Positions 1 to 38,160 are shown, counted from the first letter of the stretch. The stretch: DNA of 64,000 bases from Pithys albifrons albifrons (GCF_047495875.1 NC_092467.1:32773378-32837377), one strand, 5' to 3'. Program-made: numbers and translations. The notes: generated by a model from the sequence alone, not told the origin.

Positions 1-2735
1 CAGGCACATACTGGTACATAAATACTTTGTAACTATAAAAAATAAATACTATATATATATTTTTATAAGTAATTAATCTACATCAATTATATATAAAATA
101 TACATGTATTGTGTGTCATTTATATACATTTTAGACATAAATATGCACATACTGGTACAGAAATAATTCATAGATATAAAAATAAATACTAAATATACAT
201 ATTTTATATAAATCTACATCAATTATATATAATATACACGTAGTGTGTGTCATGTATATACATTTTAGACAGAAATATGCACATACTGGTACATAAATAC
301 TTCATATCTATAAAAAACTAAATAACATATTTTTATATAAATACTTAATCTTCATCAATTATATCTATAATATACATGTATGGTGTGTCATGTACATACA
401 TTTCAGATATAAATATGCACCTACTGGTACATAAATACTTCATGTCTATAAAAAATAAATACTAAATTATATACATATAATAATACATATACATAAATAT
501 ATAAATACATATATAAATAAATAAATATAAATAAATATGCATATATAAATACATATTTTATATAAATACTTAATCTACATCAATTATATATATAATATAC
601 ATGTATTGTGTGTCATGTACATACATTGTAGATATAAATATGCACATACTGGTATATAAATACTTCATGTCTATAAAAAATAAATACTAAGTATACATAT
701 TTTTATGTAAGTATTTAATCTACATCAATTATATAATAATATACATGTATGGTGTATCATGTACATACATTGTAGATATAAATATGCACATACTGGTACA
801 TAAATACTTTATATCTATAAAAAATAAATACTAAATATATATATATATATTTATAAGTTTTTAATCTACATCAATTATATATAAAATATACACGTATTGT
901 GTGTCATATACATACATTTTAGATATAAATATGCACATACTGGTACAGAAATACTTTATATCTATAAAAAACTAAATACTTAAAGATATTTTTATATAAA
1001 TACTTAATCTACATCAATTATATATAAAATATACATGTATTGTGTGTCATGTACATACATTGTAGATATAAATATGCACATACTGGTACAGAAATACTTT
1101 TTATATATAAAATTAATACTTAATATGCATATTTGATATAGAAATATTTAATATGCATATGCTATATATAAATATATACTTTGTGTAACATATATTTTAG
1201 ATATATAATATATATATAATATACACATACTGGTACTTATTATATAGATATATAAAATAAATAATATACACATACTGGTACTTATTATATAGATATATAA
1301 AATAAATAATATACATTTTTATACATATTATACATATATTGTGTATAAAGTATATACATTCTAGATTTATGTAATATACACATATTGGTACATACTGTGT
1401 ATATATAAAATAAATATTTAATATACATATTTTAATCTATATTATACATGTACTGTGTATAAGGTATGTCCATTCTACATCAATGTAATATAAATAATAT
1501 ACACACACTGGTACATACTGTAGATATATATAATTAATACTTAAGATACATATATATAGAAATACTTAATATGCATATGTTACATATATAAATATACTGT
1601 GTATAATGCACATACATTTTAGATATATATGTTCTATATAATGTCATATATTGGTACATAAATACTTAATACTGGTACATAAATACTTAATACATATATA
1701 AAATATAAATATACTGTTTATAATGTATATACATTTTAGACATATATATTATATATAATGTCATATATTGGTACATAACTACTTAATACATATATAAAAT
1801 ATACTGTGTATAATGTATATACATTTTAGATATATATGTTCTATATAATGTCATCTATTGGTACATAAATTCTTAATATTGGTACATAAATACTTAATAC
1901 ATACATAAAATATAAATATTCTGTGTATAATGTATATACATTTTAGATATTATATATAATGTCATCTATTGGTACATAAATACTTAATATTGGTACATAA
2001 ATACTTAATACTGGTACATAAATAGTTAATACATATATAAAATATAAATATACTGTGTATAGTGTATATACATTTTGGACATATATATTATATATAATGT
2101 CATATACTGGTACATAACTACTTAATACATATATAAAATATAAATATTCTGTGTATAATGTATGTACATTTTAGACATATATATTATATATAATGTCATA
2201 TATTGGTACATAAATACTTAATATTGGTACATAAATACTTAATACTGGTACATAACTACTTAATACATATATAAAATATAAATATACTGTGTATAATGTA
2301 TATACATTTTGGACATATATATTATATATAATGTCATATATTGGTACATAACTACTTAATACATATATAAAATATAAATATACTGTGTATAATGCATATA
2401 CATTTTATATATATATATTATATATGATGTCATCTATTGGTACATAAATACTTAATATTGGTACATAAATACTTAATACATATATAAAATATAAATATAC
2501 TGTGTATAATGTATACACATTTTAGATATATATGTTCTATATAATGTCATATATTGGTACATAAATACTTAATACTGGTGTGTTACATAAACACTTAATA
2601 CATATATAAAATATAAATATACTGTGTATAGTGTATATACATTTTAGATATATATATTATATATAATGTCATATATTGGTACATAAATACTCAATACTGG
2701 TGCATAAATACTTAATATTGGTACATAACTACTTA
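1..2735. repeat. AT-rich tandem array, units about 125-145 bp, about 19 copies
   Basis: Left edge of the window, inside a MIER1 intron. Units share a TACTGGTACATAAATACTT core, a TATAAAATA segment, TGTGTATAATGTATATACAT and TTTAGATATA. Cores recur near 5, 147, 281, 421, 645, 787, 933 and 1080, and then as a second family to about 2735, where the motif is TATTGGTACATAAATACTTA, often doubled inside a unit. Almost no GC apart from the GGTAC core. It extends beyond the left edge. No ORF. Confidence 0.8.
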
Positions 2736-3027
2736 AAGATGTATCAAGCTGTGCTTGTTTAGTTTCTTGTGGAGTATTTTACAGTTGAGGTTTTGCATCC
2801 TGGTCCAGCATTTGCATTTTAGAGTTCCTGTGAGTTAAAATATCCTCTGGCTGAACTTGCATCTTCCACCTGAGCAGTGCAAGTTATTATTTTATAAAGC
2901 TCTTGCACCTTAAAGGTTTTTATTTAAAAAAGCACAACTTCATAATTTGACATTTCTTTTGCATTTTTGTGCAAATATCTGTTCTATAATACAGTGGATA
3001 CAGTAATAGCATCATTTTAATGGAAAT

Positions 3028-3142
3028 GGTGTATAAATCCTCATTAGCCTGAGTGATTATGCCCATATGACCTTAAATTAATTAGTGCATTTAATCTGTA
3101 TTTCCAGTGTAAATGATCATTTCTGTCTGGTAATTTCAGGTT
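3028..3142 (+). repeat. First copy of a ~115-bp duplicated intron segment
   Basis: About 90% similar to 3309-3425, with a period of 281 bp. The shared core is TTAAATTAATTAGTGCATTT, followed by TGTAAATGATCATTTCT. Function unknown. Confidence 0.7.
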
Positions 3143-3308
3143 GTGCTGTCACTCCTGTATTGTCTTCAATTCTTTCTCAGGCAGGAATAATATCCTTAAA
3201 TTACCAAGTGGGTTTATTATAAATGCAAAGTAATTGAGGTACTGTCTGTGGCCTCGTTGTCTGCAAAGGCCTCCAGAACATTCATTAGTGATCCACAGCT
3301 GCATATTC

Positions 3309-3425
3309 AGTGTACAAATCCTATTTAGCATAAGTGATTATGCCAATATGACTTTAAATTAATTAGTGCATTTAATCTATATTTCCCATGTAAATGATCA
3401 TTTCTTCCTGGTAATTTCTAGGTTG
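3309..3425 (+). repeat. Second copy of the ~115-bp duplicated intron segment
   Basis: Direct repeat of 3028-3142, same strand. The intervening 166 bp is not visibly duplicated. Confidence 0.7.
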
Positions 3426-3624
3426 ATATTAAATGGTAAACATAAAGCTAAATAAATAGTTGGTTAATCTAAATATGCTTCATCAAGGTTAAATGAGAAA
3501 TGGAGCTCCACATGAGTTTTAAGTTGAAAATGTGGAATATTTTGTGTAATTCTATCACCACATTACAACTCTTCAGTTTATCCCCTCATATCCAGTGGCT
3601 GCCTCTAGTTTGGGGATAGCAGAT

Positions 3625-3628
<4 letters not shown>

Positions 3629-3672
<44 letters not shown>

Positions 3673-3815
3673 ATATTTATATATATGTATATATATTTAT
3701 ATATTTATATATATTTATATATTTATATTTCTATTTCTATTTATTTATATATATTTATTTATATTTTTATTTATTTATTTATATTTTTATTTTTATATAT
3801 ATTTATCTTTTTTAG
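3629..3815. repeat. TA/TTTA low-complexity microsatellite
   Basis: Pure (TA)n opening into interrupted TATATATTTATA and TATTTATTTATA runs, 187 bp, within a MIER1 intron. The apparent ORF rich in Ile and Tyr is an artefact of the repeat. Confidence 0.9.
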
Positions 3816-4069
3816 TCATGGGTGACAGGCCACTTAAATCTCAAGCCCACTGTCAAGACAAGTGCCATCCTCTCTTTTGCCCCCCACATTATTCCAGATT
3901 TCCCCAGCTGGGAACGTGCCTGGTTGGCCAGTTCAGTTTTGGTTTTGCAAAAGCCTTTTTGAACCTCAGTGGTTTCACTCCTGATTGCCATAAAAATTCC
4001 CCCTTCCCTGTGGGACAAGGTCTGTCCTGCTCATGGGATCAAACCCTGGTGCATCTCCAGAGTGTTGGT

Positions 4070-4466
4070 CCTTGAGGAGCCAGGCTGGGGCATCTGGGAA
4101 TGTTCCCCTGGAGAAGAGGAGGCTCCAGGGACACCTGAGAGCCCCTTCCAGAGCCTAAAGAGGCTCCAGGAAAGCTGGAGAGGGACTGGGGACAAGACAT
4201 GGAGGGACAGGACACAGGGAATGGTTTCCCAGTGCCAGAGGGCAGAGATAGGTGGGATATTGGGAAGGAATTCCTGACTGGGAGGGTGGGCAGGCCCTGG
4301 CACAGGTGCCCAGAGCAGCTGTGGCTGCCCCATCCCTGGGAGTGTCCAAGGCCAGGCTGGGCAGGGCTTGGAGCAGCTGGTGGGAGGTGTCCCTGCCCAG
4401 GGCAGGGGTGGAACAAGCCTTAAGGCCCGTTCCATCCCCATCCCTTCCAGGATTCCATGGCTCTGT
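4070..4466 (+). mobile_element. CR1 LINE 3' fragment (sense)
   Basis: Typical CR1 3' segment: GAAGAGGAGGCTCCAGGGA, GATATTGGGAAGGAATTCCT, CAGCTGTGGCTGCCCCATCC and the terminal AGGATTCCATGGCTCTGTGA. 5'-truncated, non-coding. Confidence 0.85.
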
Positions 4467-4792
4467 GAGGCTGAGCAGCTCCCTGGGATTGTCTCTGCAC
4501 TGGTCCAGTAGAACGTCAGTGTCTACAGACCCAGAGGCACCTTGGGCTGCTCCAGTTCCCCAAGAGCAGAGCAGTAGGAAGGGACTCCAAGCTGTTGGAT
4601 TTGGTGGCTCTCAGGGACACACCCTGAAAGGTCAGGTTTGCTGAGCAGGAAGGGCCTGGGAGGTGGGACAGCAAACTGTCCTTGCTCACATTCCATGGTG
4701 CCATTTCTGAGCTCAGGAGTGTCTGTGCCAGCTGTGCCCGAGTCCCCCTCTCCTACCTCTGCTCCAGAGAGGAGTTATGATCCATTTCTTAT

Positions 4793-4925
4793 GGAATCAC
4801 AGAATGGTTTGGTTGGGAGGGACCTCAAAGCCCACCCAGTGCCACCCCTGCCATGGCAGGGACACCTCCCACTGTCCCAGGGTGCTCCAAGCCCTGTCCA
4901 GCCTGGCCTTGGCACTTCTCCCACA
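4793..4925 (-). mobile_element. CR1 LINE 3' fragment (antisense)
   Basis: Reads GAATCACAGAATGGTTTGG at its start, the reverse complement of the CR1 tail, then the antisense of the tail body. Truncated at about 4925. Confidence 0.85.
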
Positions 4926-21692
<16,767 letters not shown>

Positions 21693-24300
21693 GTGCTTGG
21701 AGCTGGTTTTATTCCTTGGAGTAAATTTGGGGTGTCTAAAATTTTCAGGGTTGATGGGTTACCTTACAAAATCCAGTTCCATAAATGATCTGCTGAGATT
21801 TTTTTTTTGTTTTCCTGATACCTTTTAGTTGGCTCTAAAGATCAGATTTTTCATTTTTTTCAGTGCTGAAAAGCAGCAGGAGAATATTGAGTTTCTCAGA
21901 GCTGGCAGCTGCAGTTCTGGGATAAGAGGCTCTTAAACATTTGAGGAACAAATCAGTGAATTTCTGCAAAAATACTCCCAGCCTGGCACATTGAGGAATG
22001 TGTTAATACAGCTTTTAATGTATAATACACCTTTTAATCCTTGGAAAAGTGAACAAAGCATCCTATTTGCAGCAGGGGCTGGTGCAGATGTTGCAGGAAG
22101 GTAAAATAAAACAGAGAAAGCCAAGAGAGAGTAGACACAGAGACTTCCACTCCTGCTGGTGTGAGGAAAATGTCATCCCATCACTAAGGAACCCTCATGA
22201 ATCCTGAAAGTTATGAGCACAACTATTTTTATATATAGAAGTTTTAAAAGGTAAATAAATAAACCAAGTCAGGTTTGTCTATGTAAAATTGTTGACATCA
22301 ATGATGTCTTTCCATATTCTTTATCTGGGCTAAAGAAATACATTCTGTATTTTTCCAGATTTCTTTGTAGCCTTTGAAAGATTTTTACAGTACTTATGTC
22401 TTGATTGAACTGTCCTTTCTTAAAACAAAAGCTTGTATAATTTTCTTACCTTGTACAGTTGGTAAACTTTTATGAGAGAGTTGATACCCTGAGTCTAATG
22501 TCAGCTTCCTTTTATTTTGCTGAAGTCTTTTCTAAAAAAAAAACCCAACAAAAAAAAAAACCCAACCCAAACCAATTGACCTAAAAAAAAAATCAGTCAC
22601 CCACATGTTATTTTCTTCCCAGAAACTGGTAAATAATTAACATAAGAATGGTTAGGAGTCACTTGATTTTGGAAACGTGGTTTTTTTCTTCTGTTTTATG
22701 GCAAATAGTGATGCTAAAAATGTGTAACTAACTCATGCTGCTTGCACTGCACACATTTCCTTGCTTTCCTTAGACCTTTTCTCACTTTATTTTGAACTCA
22801 GATCATTTTCACAGCAGCCAAATGCTCGAGTTCACTAAACCTTCCCCCAGTTCAGGTGTTAATGAGCCACTGATTTACTCTCAGTCTGGCTCTCCCCTGG
22901 CACCTTTGACAGGGCACAGGAAGGCCCAGTCTGGCTGTACTGGGCACCAGTGGGTGTGCAGCTGCAAACTGGAGCTGGGCTGGGATTTCTGAGGACCCTG
23001 GGAATGGTTTCAGTGGGAGCACAAGTAGCACATCCAGGTGTTGGTACCCAGGGACACCTGGGAGAAGGGAGAGCAGGAATGGAGAACTAATTAAGGTATG
23101 AAGAACTAATTAAATTGTGAGACACAAAAATTCCCTGTGAGTGTGGAGGGGGTGATGTCCCCCCTCACCAGCACAAGGTGGAAGTTGTGGGAATACCATT
23201 TACCATCCATGTCTAATCCAGATTAATCTTGGTTTTGTTGGTTTTTTCAAGCCACAGCTACACTTCTACTCTGTTCAAATTAGGGGAACTGTTTATTTGT
23301 ATATTTATAACCCTGTGTTCTGCTCCTTAAGATGTGCTGTTAATTCTTAGGTGGTTGGTTGGTTGAATTTAAGGTTTATGATTCTGATTCCGGTTGAAAT
23401 GAACAGTCCTATGGTTTAAATCATGTATCCACCCAAAAACCCACCTGCTGAGGGCTTGGGTTGGGTTGTTTTCTCCTCCAACAACCTGTCCTTGGACTTT
23501 TTATGATCATGAATGAGCCAGATCTGGCCTGGATGAGTTATGGATGCAGGAACCTGTTCCCAGAATCGTGGGGAATGATCCACGTTGGGATTGATGGATT
23601 TTGATGGTTCAGAAGGTGCCACCTGCCAGGGATCAGCCAGCCCTGTTCCTGGAGAGGCTCTGGGTGAGGTTTGTTAATTAAAACCTGTGTTAATTAAGGA
23701 ATTAAGCGATCCATGCCTGAGGCAGAGGTTGCTGTTAACTCTCCCCTCTGGTTTATGAACAGAAACCCAAAGGTTCAGCCTTAGGTCAAAGACAGTCACC
23801 AGACGGTTCCAGACAACCAGAGCCCCATTTTCAGTTTTATTTTGATGCATTTTTTGTTTGTTTGCAAGTTGGAAAAACTTACAGGAAAGTTTCCAAGTGA
23901 ATTGTCTCAGGCTCGTGTGTGAATTCCAGCACTGTGTATATTTTCAGGAATTGCTTTGTTTTTTATCTTACCTTTTTTTTGGTGATAGGTAGAAGAGACC
24001 TGACATTCCATAATCAACTATGTAATGCTCAGCTAGACTTTAAGAATATTTAATTACAATTTACCTTTTGTTTATGCTGGTGTTTTATACAATACTTTGT
24101 TCATGTTTCAAACTGCAGCCACTCTAACTCGATAAGTCATTGCACTACTAAAGCTATTTAAAATCCTGGATCTCTGGTGACTTTGCTTTCATTTTCAAAG
24201 CCTTCAGTTCCCTTTGGAGTCCAGTCCAGCAGAGGAAATCCTTGCTGGGCTTCCCAAAGGGTTCCATGTGATAGAAAAATCCACCCCCACACAGAGAAAA
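21693..24300 (+). other. MIER1: MIER1 3' untranslated region and intergenic tail
   Basis: No coding ORF of note. AT-rich, with two overlapping AATAAA signals at 22254-22263 that could end a short 3' UTR. Low-GC sequence without recognisable repeats continues to about 24.2 kb, so a longer 3' UTR is likely. The exact end cannot be fixed from sequence alone. Confidence 0.55.
22254..22263 (+). terminator. Overlapping AATAAA polyadenylation signals, MIER1
   Basis: The sequence AATAAATAAA holds two overlapping canonical signals about 560 bp after the MIER1 stop codon, in an AT-rich context. Confidence 0.45.
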
Positions 24301-24716
24301 CGTACAGATTAGTTTTATCCATTTCTCCACACAGTATTTTGCACTGTTACTAATTCCCTCCTCTTATCCCCACTCCCTCTCTGCAAAAAGCTTATTAAAA
24401 TATTTTTAAATGTACTGTCTGCAGACAAAATTCCTGAGTTTTTTTGCTCCAAAGAGGGGTGGGATTTTCCTGCTGTGGGGTTGTGGAGCCCCAGCCTGTT
24501 GTGGCAGGAGCTGTTACTGCTGCAGGGAACCCTTCTGAGGTCCCCTTTGAACTGTTTCCTCCATCCCCTGAAATGGAGTTGTGCTCTCACCTCCCTCTTC
24601 CCTTCCCAAGGAATATTTAAAGCTGTACCCCTTTCCCTCCCCTCATCCCCTCCCTCCTCCTCCTCTTGGCCCAGGGCAGGGAGGGATGAGGCAGGACCAG
24701 CTTTTGGTTCATTGGT

Positions 24717-24722
24717 TTTATT
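24717..24722 (-). terminator. AATAAA polyadenylation signal, SLC35D1
   Basis: TTTATT on the + strand, in a stretch that reads on the - strand as AATAAAACC followed by GGTCCTGCCTCATCCCTCCC. A plausible end of the transcript, not proven. Confidence 0.4.
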
Positions 24723-26549
24723 GGAAGCAAATACAAAAATACAGAGGCACATAAACCCTCCTGCTCTCATTACTGACACCCAGAGCCTGCCATACATTCA
24801 AATCAAAAGGTTGCCCTTTTCATCACTAAAATGCTCATTCTGTAAATAGATTCTCTATAGAAAACATTTTTTTAGTCAATTCATAGCATAGAAAATACTG
24901 TTAGAGGAACTCTTGGCCTTCCCAGTGTGTGGGATCCCATCCCGACCCTGGCACGGACAAAATAACCTTTAAAAATACTTTACCATTAGGACACCAAATC
25001 TAACCAGTAGATTCAAAAATAAACATAAATTCATAAAAAACCCCCTCAACATCCTGACTGTGGGCACGGCAGAGCTGGAGCACAGCTGGAAAACAGGGAT
25101 TTGGGAATGTTACAGTGAGAGGAAGGTGGAGGCTGAAGGTCCCCCAGTGCCAGCACCACTGGGAACCAGCACCACCAGTAACCCCCCCCAAGGGGGTCTG
25201 GGCAGCTCTGGGGCTTCTGCACAGCAGGAATTGTTTAACTCCTTCCCTTCCCTGGTGGCAAAGCTGAGCTTTTACTGGAATTTGGGAAGAAACACAAATA
25301 ATTAGGGATTTTTTTTTTGATTTTCCTTTCCCCGGTTCTGTGCTCTGAGGGGGAACCTGCTGAGGGGCAGCTCCAGGACCTCCTGGCTCAGCCCTTGGTG
25401 TCTCATCACCACAGTGACCACTCCAATCCCAAAAAAAGGGGAGATCCTGGTTCTGGAAGAGCTCCAGGGGCAGATGCTGCTGCTCCACACCTTTCCCAGA
25501 AAGTCTCTGTCACAGCTAAAAACTTCCAGTAAACTCCAACAAATGCAGTTTGGCCAAACAGCAGTTCCAGTTTTAGCCAATACCTTCCAAACCCCCAAAT
25601 GTCAGTGCCCAGAGAAGCTGCTTGCCTGGATACAAAAACATTGTTTTACCAAAACTTTTTAACCCAAACTTATATAAACAATTCTCTTTAACCCAAAAAG
25701 ACAATCCAAGGAGACCTAGAAACAAGTGCTGTGCAAGAGAACCATTAAAAATCTGCAAACATTGCCCAACTTATTACAAATGCCTTTCTTCCAACGGGTC
25801 ACAGACCCAGCATGACTTACTCCATGAAAAACAGGGATTGTGGGAAAGGGCTGGGCCCCCTTCGCTTGCCAAAATAAGGTGAGTTGAGTCCCTGTGCCTC
25901 TTCCAGGTGTGTGCACAGTGCAGGTGGGGGGGATGGAGATTCCAGGGGCAGGAGCAGCAGCTTTGGCTTGGCAGGTTTCCTGGACCATGCTCTGTGTGCC
26001 AGGTGGGATGAACTCCTGTAATCCTGCAGCTATTCCCTGTTGGATCCAAACTGGCCAACGAGGTCAGTTTTCCCAAATCCAAAGGTTTCTGACCCCAGGG
26101 TGGTCTGAGGGAGCTGCCAGCCCTGCCAAGCTCTGCAGTGCCAGGTAAAACCTTCCTGTTGGGAATATCCCTGAGCCTTGGAAAGCAGGAAAGAGAGGGG
26201 GGAATGTTTGCAGGGCTCTAAATAAACCAGGAGGGCAAACCCAGCTTTAGAAGTGGGTTACTGGAACAACTGGAAAAAAAACAACTAAAATTCCAGTTCA
26301 GAGAGCACTGAACATTCATCCCAAGAGGTTTTAGCCCAAACCAGGAGCATCCTGCACCTTCCAGGGAACACCTTCTGTGGGCACCTGCCCTCGGAGCTGC
26401 TGGTGCCAAGGCCTGACTGCCCCTCCTGCTGCAGCCAGAGGGACCTGCTGGGGGCACACAGAGCCAGAGGCAGCCCCAGCAGCCCCAGCCAGGCTGGGAT
26501 GGGGCAGCTCCACGGGCACCAGGGAGCAGATCCAGCCAGGGATGCCCAG

Positions 26550-26584
26550 ACTCCTCCTCCTCCTCCTCCTCCTCCTCCTCCTCC
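26550..26584. repeat. (CTC)n trinucleotide microsatellite
   Basis: About 11 CTC units in a row in the SLC35D1 3' UTR (GAG repeats in the transcript). Confidence 0.95.
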
Positions 26585-26838
26585 GCTCGGCCCTGCCCGT
26601 GGCTCGTGCCAATCTCCGCTGCCAGACCTCAGCTCGATTAGAAACCCGTTAATTCCTCCCGATCAGACTTAATTAGATGCAGGCAGTTCCCTTCCCAAGG
26701 ATTTGTCAAGGCAGCAATCGAGGCTGTGCAAATTAAGAGCGTGACGGTGGCTCCCGGCAGGCGCCCGGGATTCCTCCCCGCCCTGCCCAGGATCAGCCCA
26801 ACACAGGGAGGTTGTTTCCCAAAAAAGCCTCTCCCTGC

Positions 26839-34873
<8,035 letters not shown>

Positions 34874-34878
<5 letters not shown>

Positions 34879-35005
34879 GGCTGCGAGGGGCGGGCGGGCG
34901 GGCGGGACAGCGCCAATGGGAGCGCCGACATGGGCGGGACAGCGCCAATGGCAGCGCCGACATGGGCGGGACAGCGCCAATCGCATCGCCGACATGGCTG
35001 CGAGG
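34874..35005. repeat. Short promoter tandem repeat, units 53, 32 and 32 bp
   Basis: GACATGG recurs at 34874, 34927, 34959 and 34991. Between these lie GGGCGGGACAGCGCCAAT units. Each unit holds a GC box, a CCAAT sequence and, on the - strand, an ATGTCGGC start-like context identical to the real SLC35D1 start. Confidence 0.9.
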
Positions 35006-35079
35006 GGCGGGCGGGACAGACGGGGCGGGCCGGACAGCGCCGATCGCACCGCCGGGACGGGCCGCGCAGGCGCCGCGGG

Positions 35080-35900
35080 ACGGGAGGGCACGGGGGGCAC
35101 CGGGGTGGGGGGCACCGGGTGGGGCGTACTGGGATGGGGGGTATGATATGGGGAACACTGGAGGGCACCGGGACGGGGAGTCTGGTATGGGGGGCACTGG
35201 GGCGGCGCCGGGGTGGGGGGGCTGAGATGGGGGGGCACCGGAATGGGGGATCTGGGCTGAGGGGCATTGGGGGTCACCGGGGTGGGGGGTGAGGATCGGG
35301 GGCATTGACATAGGGGCAACGGGATGGGGGGTCTTATATTGGGGGTCTGGTATGGGGGGCATTGGGAGGAGCTGGTATGGGAGGTGTTGACAGAGGGGCA
35401 TCGAGCTGGGGGATCTGTTATAGGGAGGTCTGGGGGACATTGGGGGGGCATCGGGCAGGGGGAGTCTGGTATGGGAGGTCTGGTATGGGGGGCATTGGGG
35501 GGAGGGCATTGGGCAGGGGGCTTCTGGTACCGGGGGATCTGGTATGGGAGGTATTGGGGGGGCATCGGACGTGGGGGGTCAGGCTGGAGCGTCTGGTATG
35601 GGGGGTATTGGAGGGAGGGCGTTGGGAAGGGGGGGACATCAGGCTGGGGGATCTCGTCTGGGGTGGGGTCTGGTATCGGGGACATTGGGGGGGCATCGGC
35701 TGGGGGTTCTGGTATGGGGGACATTGGGGGGTCATCGGCTGGGGGTTCTGGTATGGGGGATATTGGGGGAGGGCATCAGGCAGGTCCGGTATTGGGGGTA
35801 CGGCACAGGGGGCATCACATGGGGGTCTGGTATGGGGGCATAGCACAGGGGCTGTGGGGGGATTGCACCAGGGTCTGGCAAGGGGGGGCATTGCTCGGAG
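35080..35900. repeat. G-rich imperfect minisatellite upstream of SLC35D1
   Basis: Units of roughly 20-60 bp built from GGTATGGGGGGCATTGGGGG and similar blocks, about 800 bp. Runs of four to eight G are spaced closely on the + strand, so G-quadruplex formation is likely. Long ORFs here are artefacts. Confidence 0.85.
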
Positions 35901-36671
35901 GACCAGCATGGAAGGAGGAATGGGGGGCACAGGTGAGGTCATGGGGGTGCAGTGCAGGGAGCTCCCTTGGGGAGCTGAGATGGGGGGCATTGCCAGGGAG
36001 GGCACCGTGCACAGCAGGGTGCTGGGGGCACTGCAGGGGCAAGGGGACACCAAACACACGTTCCCTCTCTGGGCAGGGGGCCGGGGGGCCCTCCCTTCTT
36101 CTCCCCAGCAGAACCAGGGGCAGGGGATCGGCCCCACACTGGCACCGCTGCCCCGGACACAGCAGACATGGGGGCCCCTCACCCTGCTGGGCGTTGCCCT
36201 CGGGTGACCCTGCACGCAGGATTTTGGCACCAGCCCTTCCCTTTCAGAGATTAAATCTTCCCCTCTAGGCCATGCTCTACCAAGTGGAAAAATCCCTAAA
36301 CAAACCAGGGTGAAGCACAAACCCACCTCCGCCCTGCGGGTGACAGCGCAGAGAGCGGATTTTGGGGAGGGAGGGAGGACTGACACACACCCCTCCATGC
36401 ACACCTCGATCCATCCATCCCTGCCGGGCAATCTGCTTCCCACCATCCCGACTGAGGCTGAGGAGCCACATCCCACCCAGCACCACCTCATGGTGCCCCC
36501 GGGGCAGCTCAGGGGGGGTCTGTCCTGCAGCCCCCCCAGGAGGGACAGGGCAGGATGGAGGGGCAAAGCTGCAGCCCCGGGGGTGCTGCAGAGGGTGGGT
36601 GTGGGCAGGGATGGAGGGGGCTCCGGGCAGGGGCATGTGGAATGAGCCCCAGGTTGGCAGCGACAGCATTC

Positions 36672-36800
36672 CACGGGATCATTCAGGTTGGAAAAGCCGT
36701 CAAAGACCATCGGGTCCAACTGCTCCTCCAGCACTGTCAAAGCCACCACCAAGGCACGTCCCCCAGTGCCACATCCACACATCACTTAAATCCCTTCAGG
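36672..36800 (-). mobile_element. CR1 LINE 3' fragment (antisense)
   Basis: GGATCATTCAGGTTGGAAAA, ACCATCGGGTCCAACTGCTC, then CCACATCCACACATCACTTAA. Different subfamily from the common copies here. Confidence 0.8.
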
Positions 36801-37789
36801 GTCATTTTTGGGGCCATTGCCAATGTGAGGAGAGAAGGCAGCAGCGGGACATGGATTGCCCGTGGCTATGGCGGTGTTTACAGAGGAAACAGCCCCTTTT
36901 TGAGAGCTTTATTGCCAATTACCTGCCTGCCAGGACCTGCCTGGGCACAGCCATACCCTGCAGCCTCCAGCGGGAAATGGGGAGTCGCTGCCCCACGGGC
37001 ACGACCTGCCATTCGCCTGGGCACGCTCGGCCCACCCTCCCCTCTCAGGGAAAAGTAAAAACTCTTTGCCCAAACTTTCTTTTTCCTGGCTGACTCGTGT
37101 TCCCGCTGCTGCCCTGCTCGCGGGGAAGGAGCAGGAGTTGTTCCCTGGCACAGCTCACAGGAAGGACAAACTGACTTTAAAGTCCAGGAGCAACTTTCTC
37201 ATATCTCGGGTGGCCTTTTACCCTGGCCAAAAATCACAGGCAAAACTTCTTTCTCCTTGGCATCACCTTCCTTGTTCCTGCACCGAGCCCTGTCTGTCCT
37301 TATCAGCCCGCTGTGTAGGCTTGGACTTGGGAATATTTTTTTCTCAGCAGCAGAGAGGAACATAATCCTGCCTGGATGGCAGTGCCAGCGGGATTGACGC
37401 AAACAGCGCTGCTTCCCAGGGCTGCCCTCCCTCTGGCATGGCCACGTCCCCCGGGGAACCCCACTGGGGGTGCAGGGGGGCCCCGTGGGTGCAGCATCCC
37501 CGTTCCCCATGGCACAGATGCCACTGCCAAGTATTTGGATGTCACCTCCCCAACGGTGCCAGCACGGCGAGAAGGGGACAAGGCTGTGTCTGCACTCCCA
37601 AGATGGCCATGTCTGGTCACCCACGTGCCTGGTGTCCCCTGTGTCCCCCGTGCCAAGCACAGCTCTGGGTATGACACAAGTGCTCCGCTTTTGGCAGCAT
37701 TGCCGGGTCTGCCCTGACCTTTCCTTCCTGCTGATCTCAGCTCTGAGTCTGGGCAGGAATCCGAGCCTGCCCACCAAAAATAACAAATG

Positions 37790-38160
37790 TTAAACGAGAC
37801 CGGTTTAATCTTAATCTCGTTCGACAACCGGCTCAGCCGGGGGTTCTCCCCCGTGCCAGGGTGACCAGGGCCCCGGGCTGGGGGCAAAGGGGCTCCTGAG
37901 CCTGGCACCCCGCAGGGGACGGGCACAGAGGGAAGGTGGGGGGGCACGGGGGTGGTGGCCGGAGCCAGCGGCTCCCGGTGGCGGTGGCAGTTGGGGTGGC
38001 AGAGGGGCCAGGCGGGGCAGGTCCCGGCACGGCGAGGAAGTCGCGATGAGATCCCTATCGCCTGCGCGGGGGCGGCCGGGAAAGTCGCGGCACGGCGGGG
38101 GCGGGAGTGGGGCACCTCAACTCGGGGCTGGCGGTGCCCCCAAAACCTGGTGCTGCTGGG
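37790..38160. promoter_or_regulatory. CpG-rich stretch of unknown role
   Basis: Begins with nested inverted motifs (AACGAGA at 37793-37799 with TCTCGTT at 37815-37821; CCGGTT with AACCGG) and continues with CpG-rich sequence such as CGCCTGCGCGGGGGCGGCCG. It could be a promoter or enhancer; no transcript start can be assigned. Confidence 0.3.

Larger units (their letters stand above)
24700..26838 (-). other. SLC35D1: SLC35D1 3' untranslated region
   Basis: About 2.1 kb between the stop codon and a - strand AATAAA at 24717-24722. No coding signal. It contains a (CTC)n microsatellite at 26550-26584. The two gene tails face each other with only a few hundred bases between them. Confidence 0.55.
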
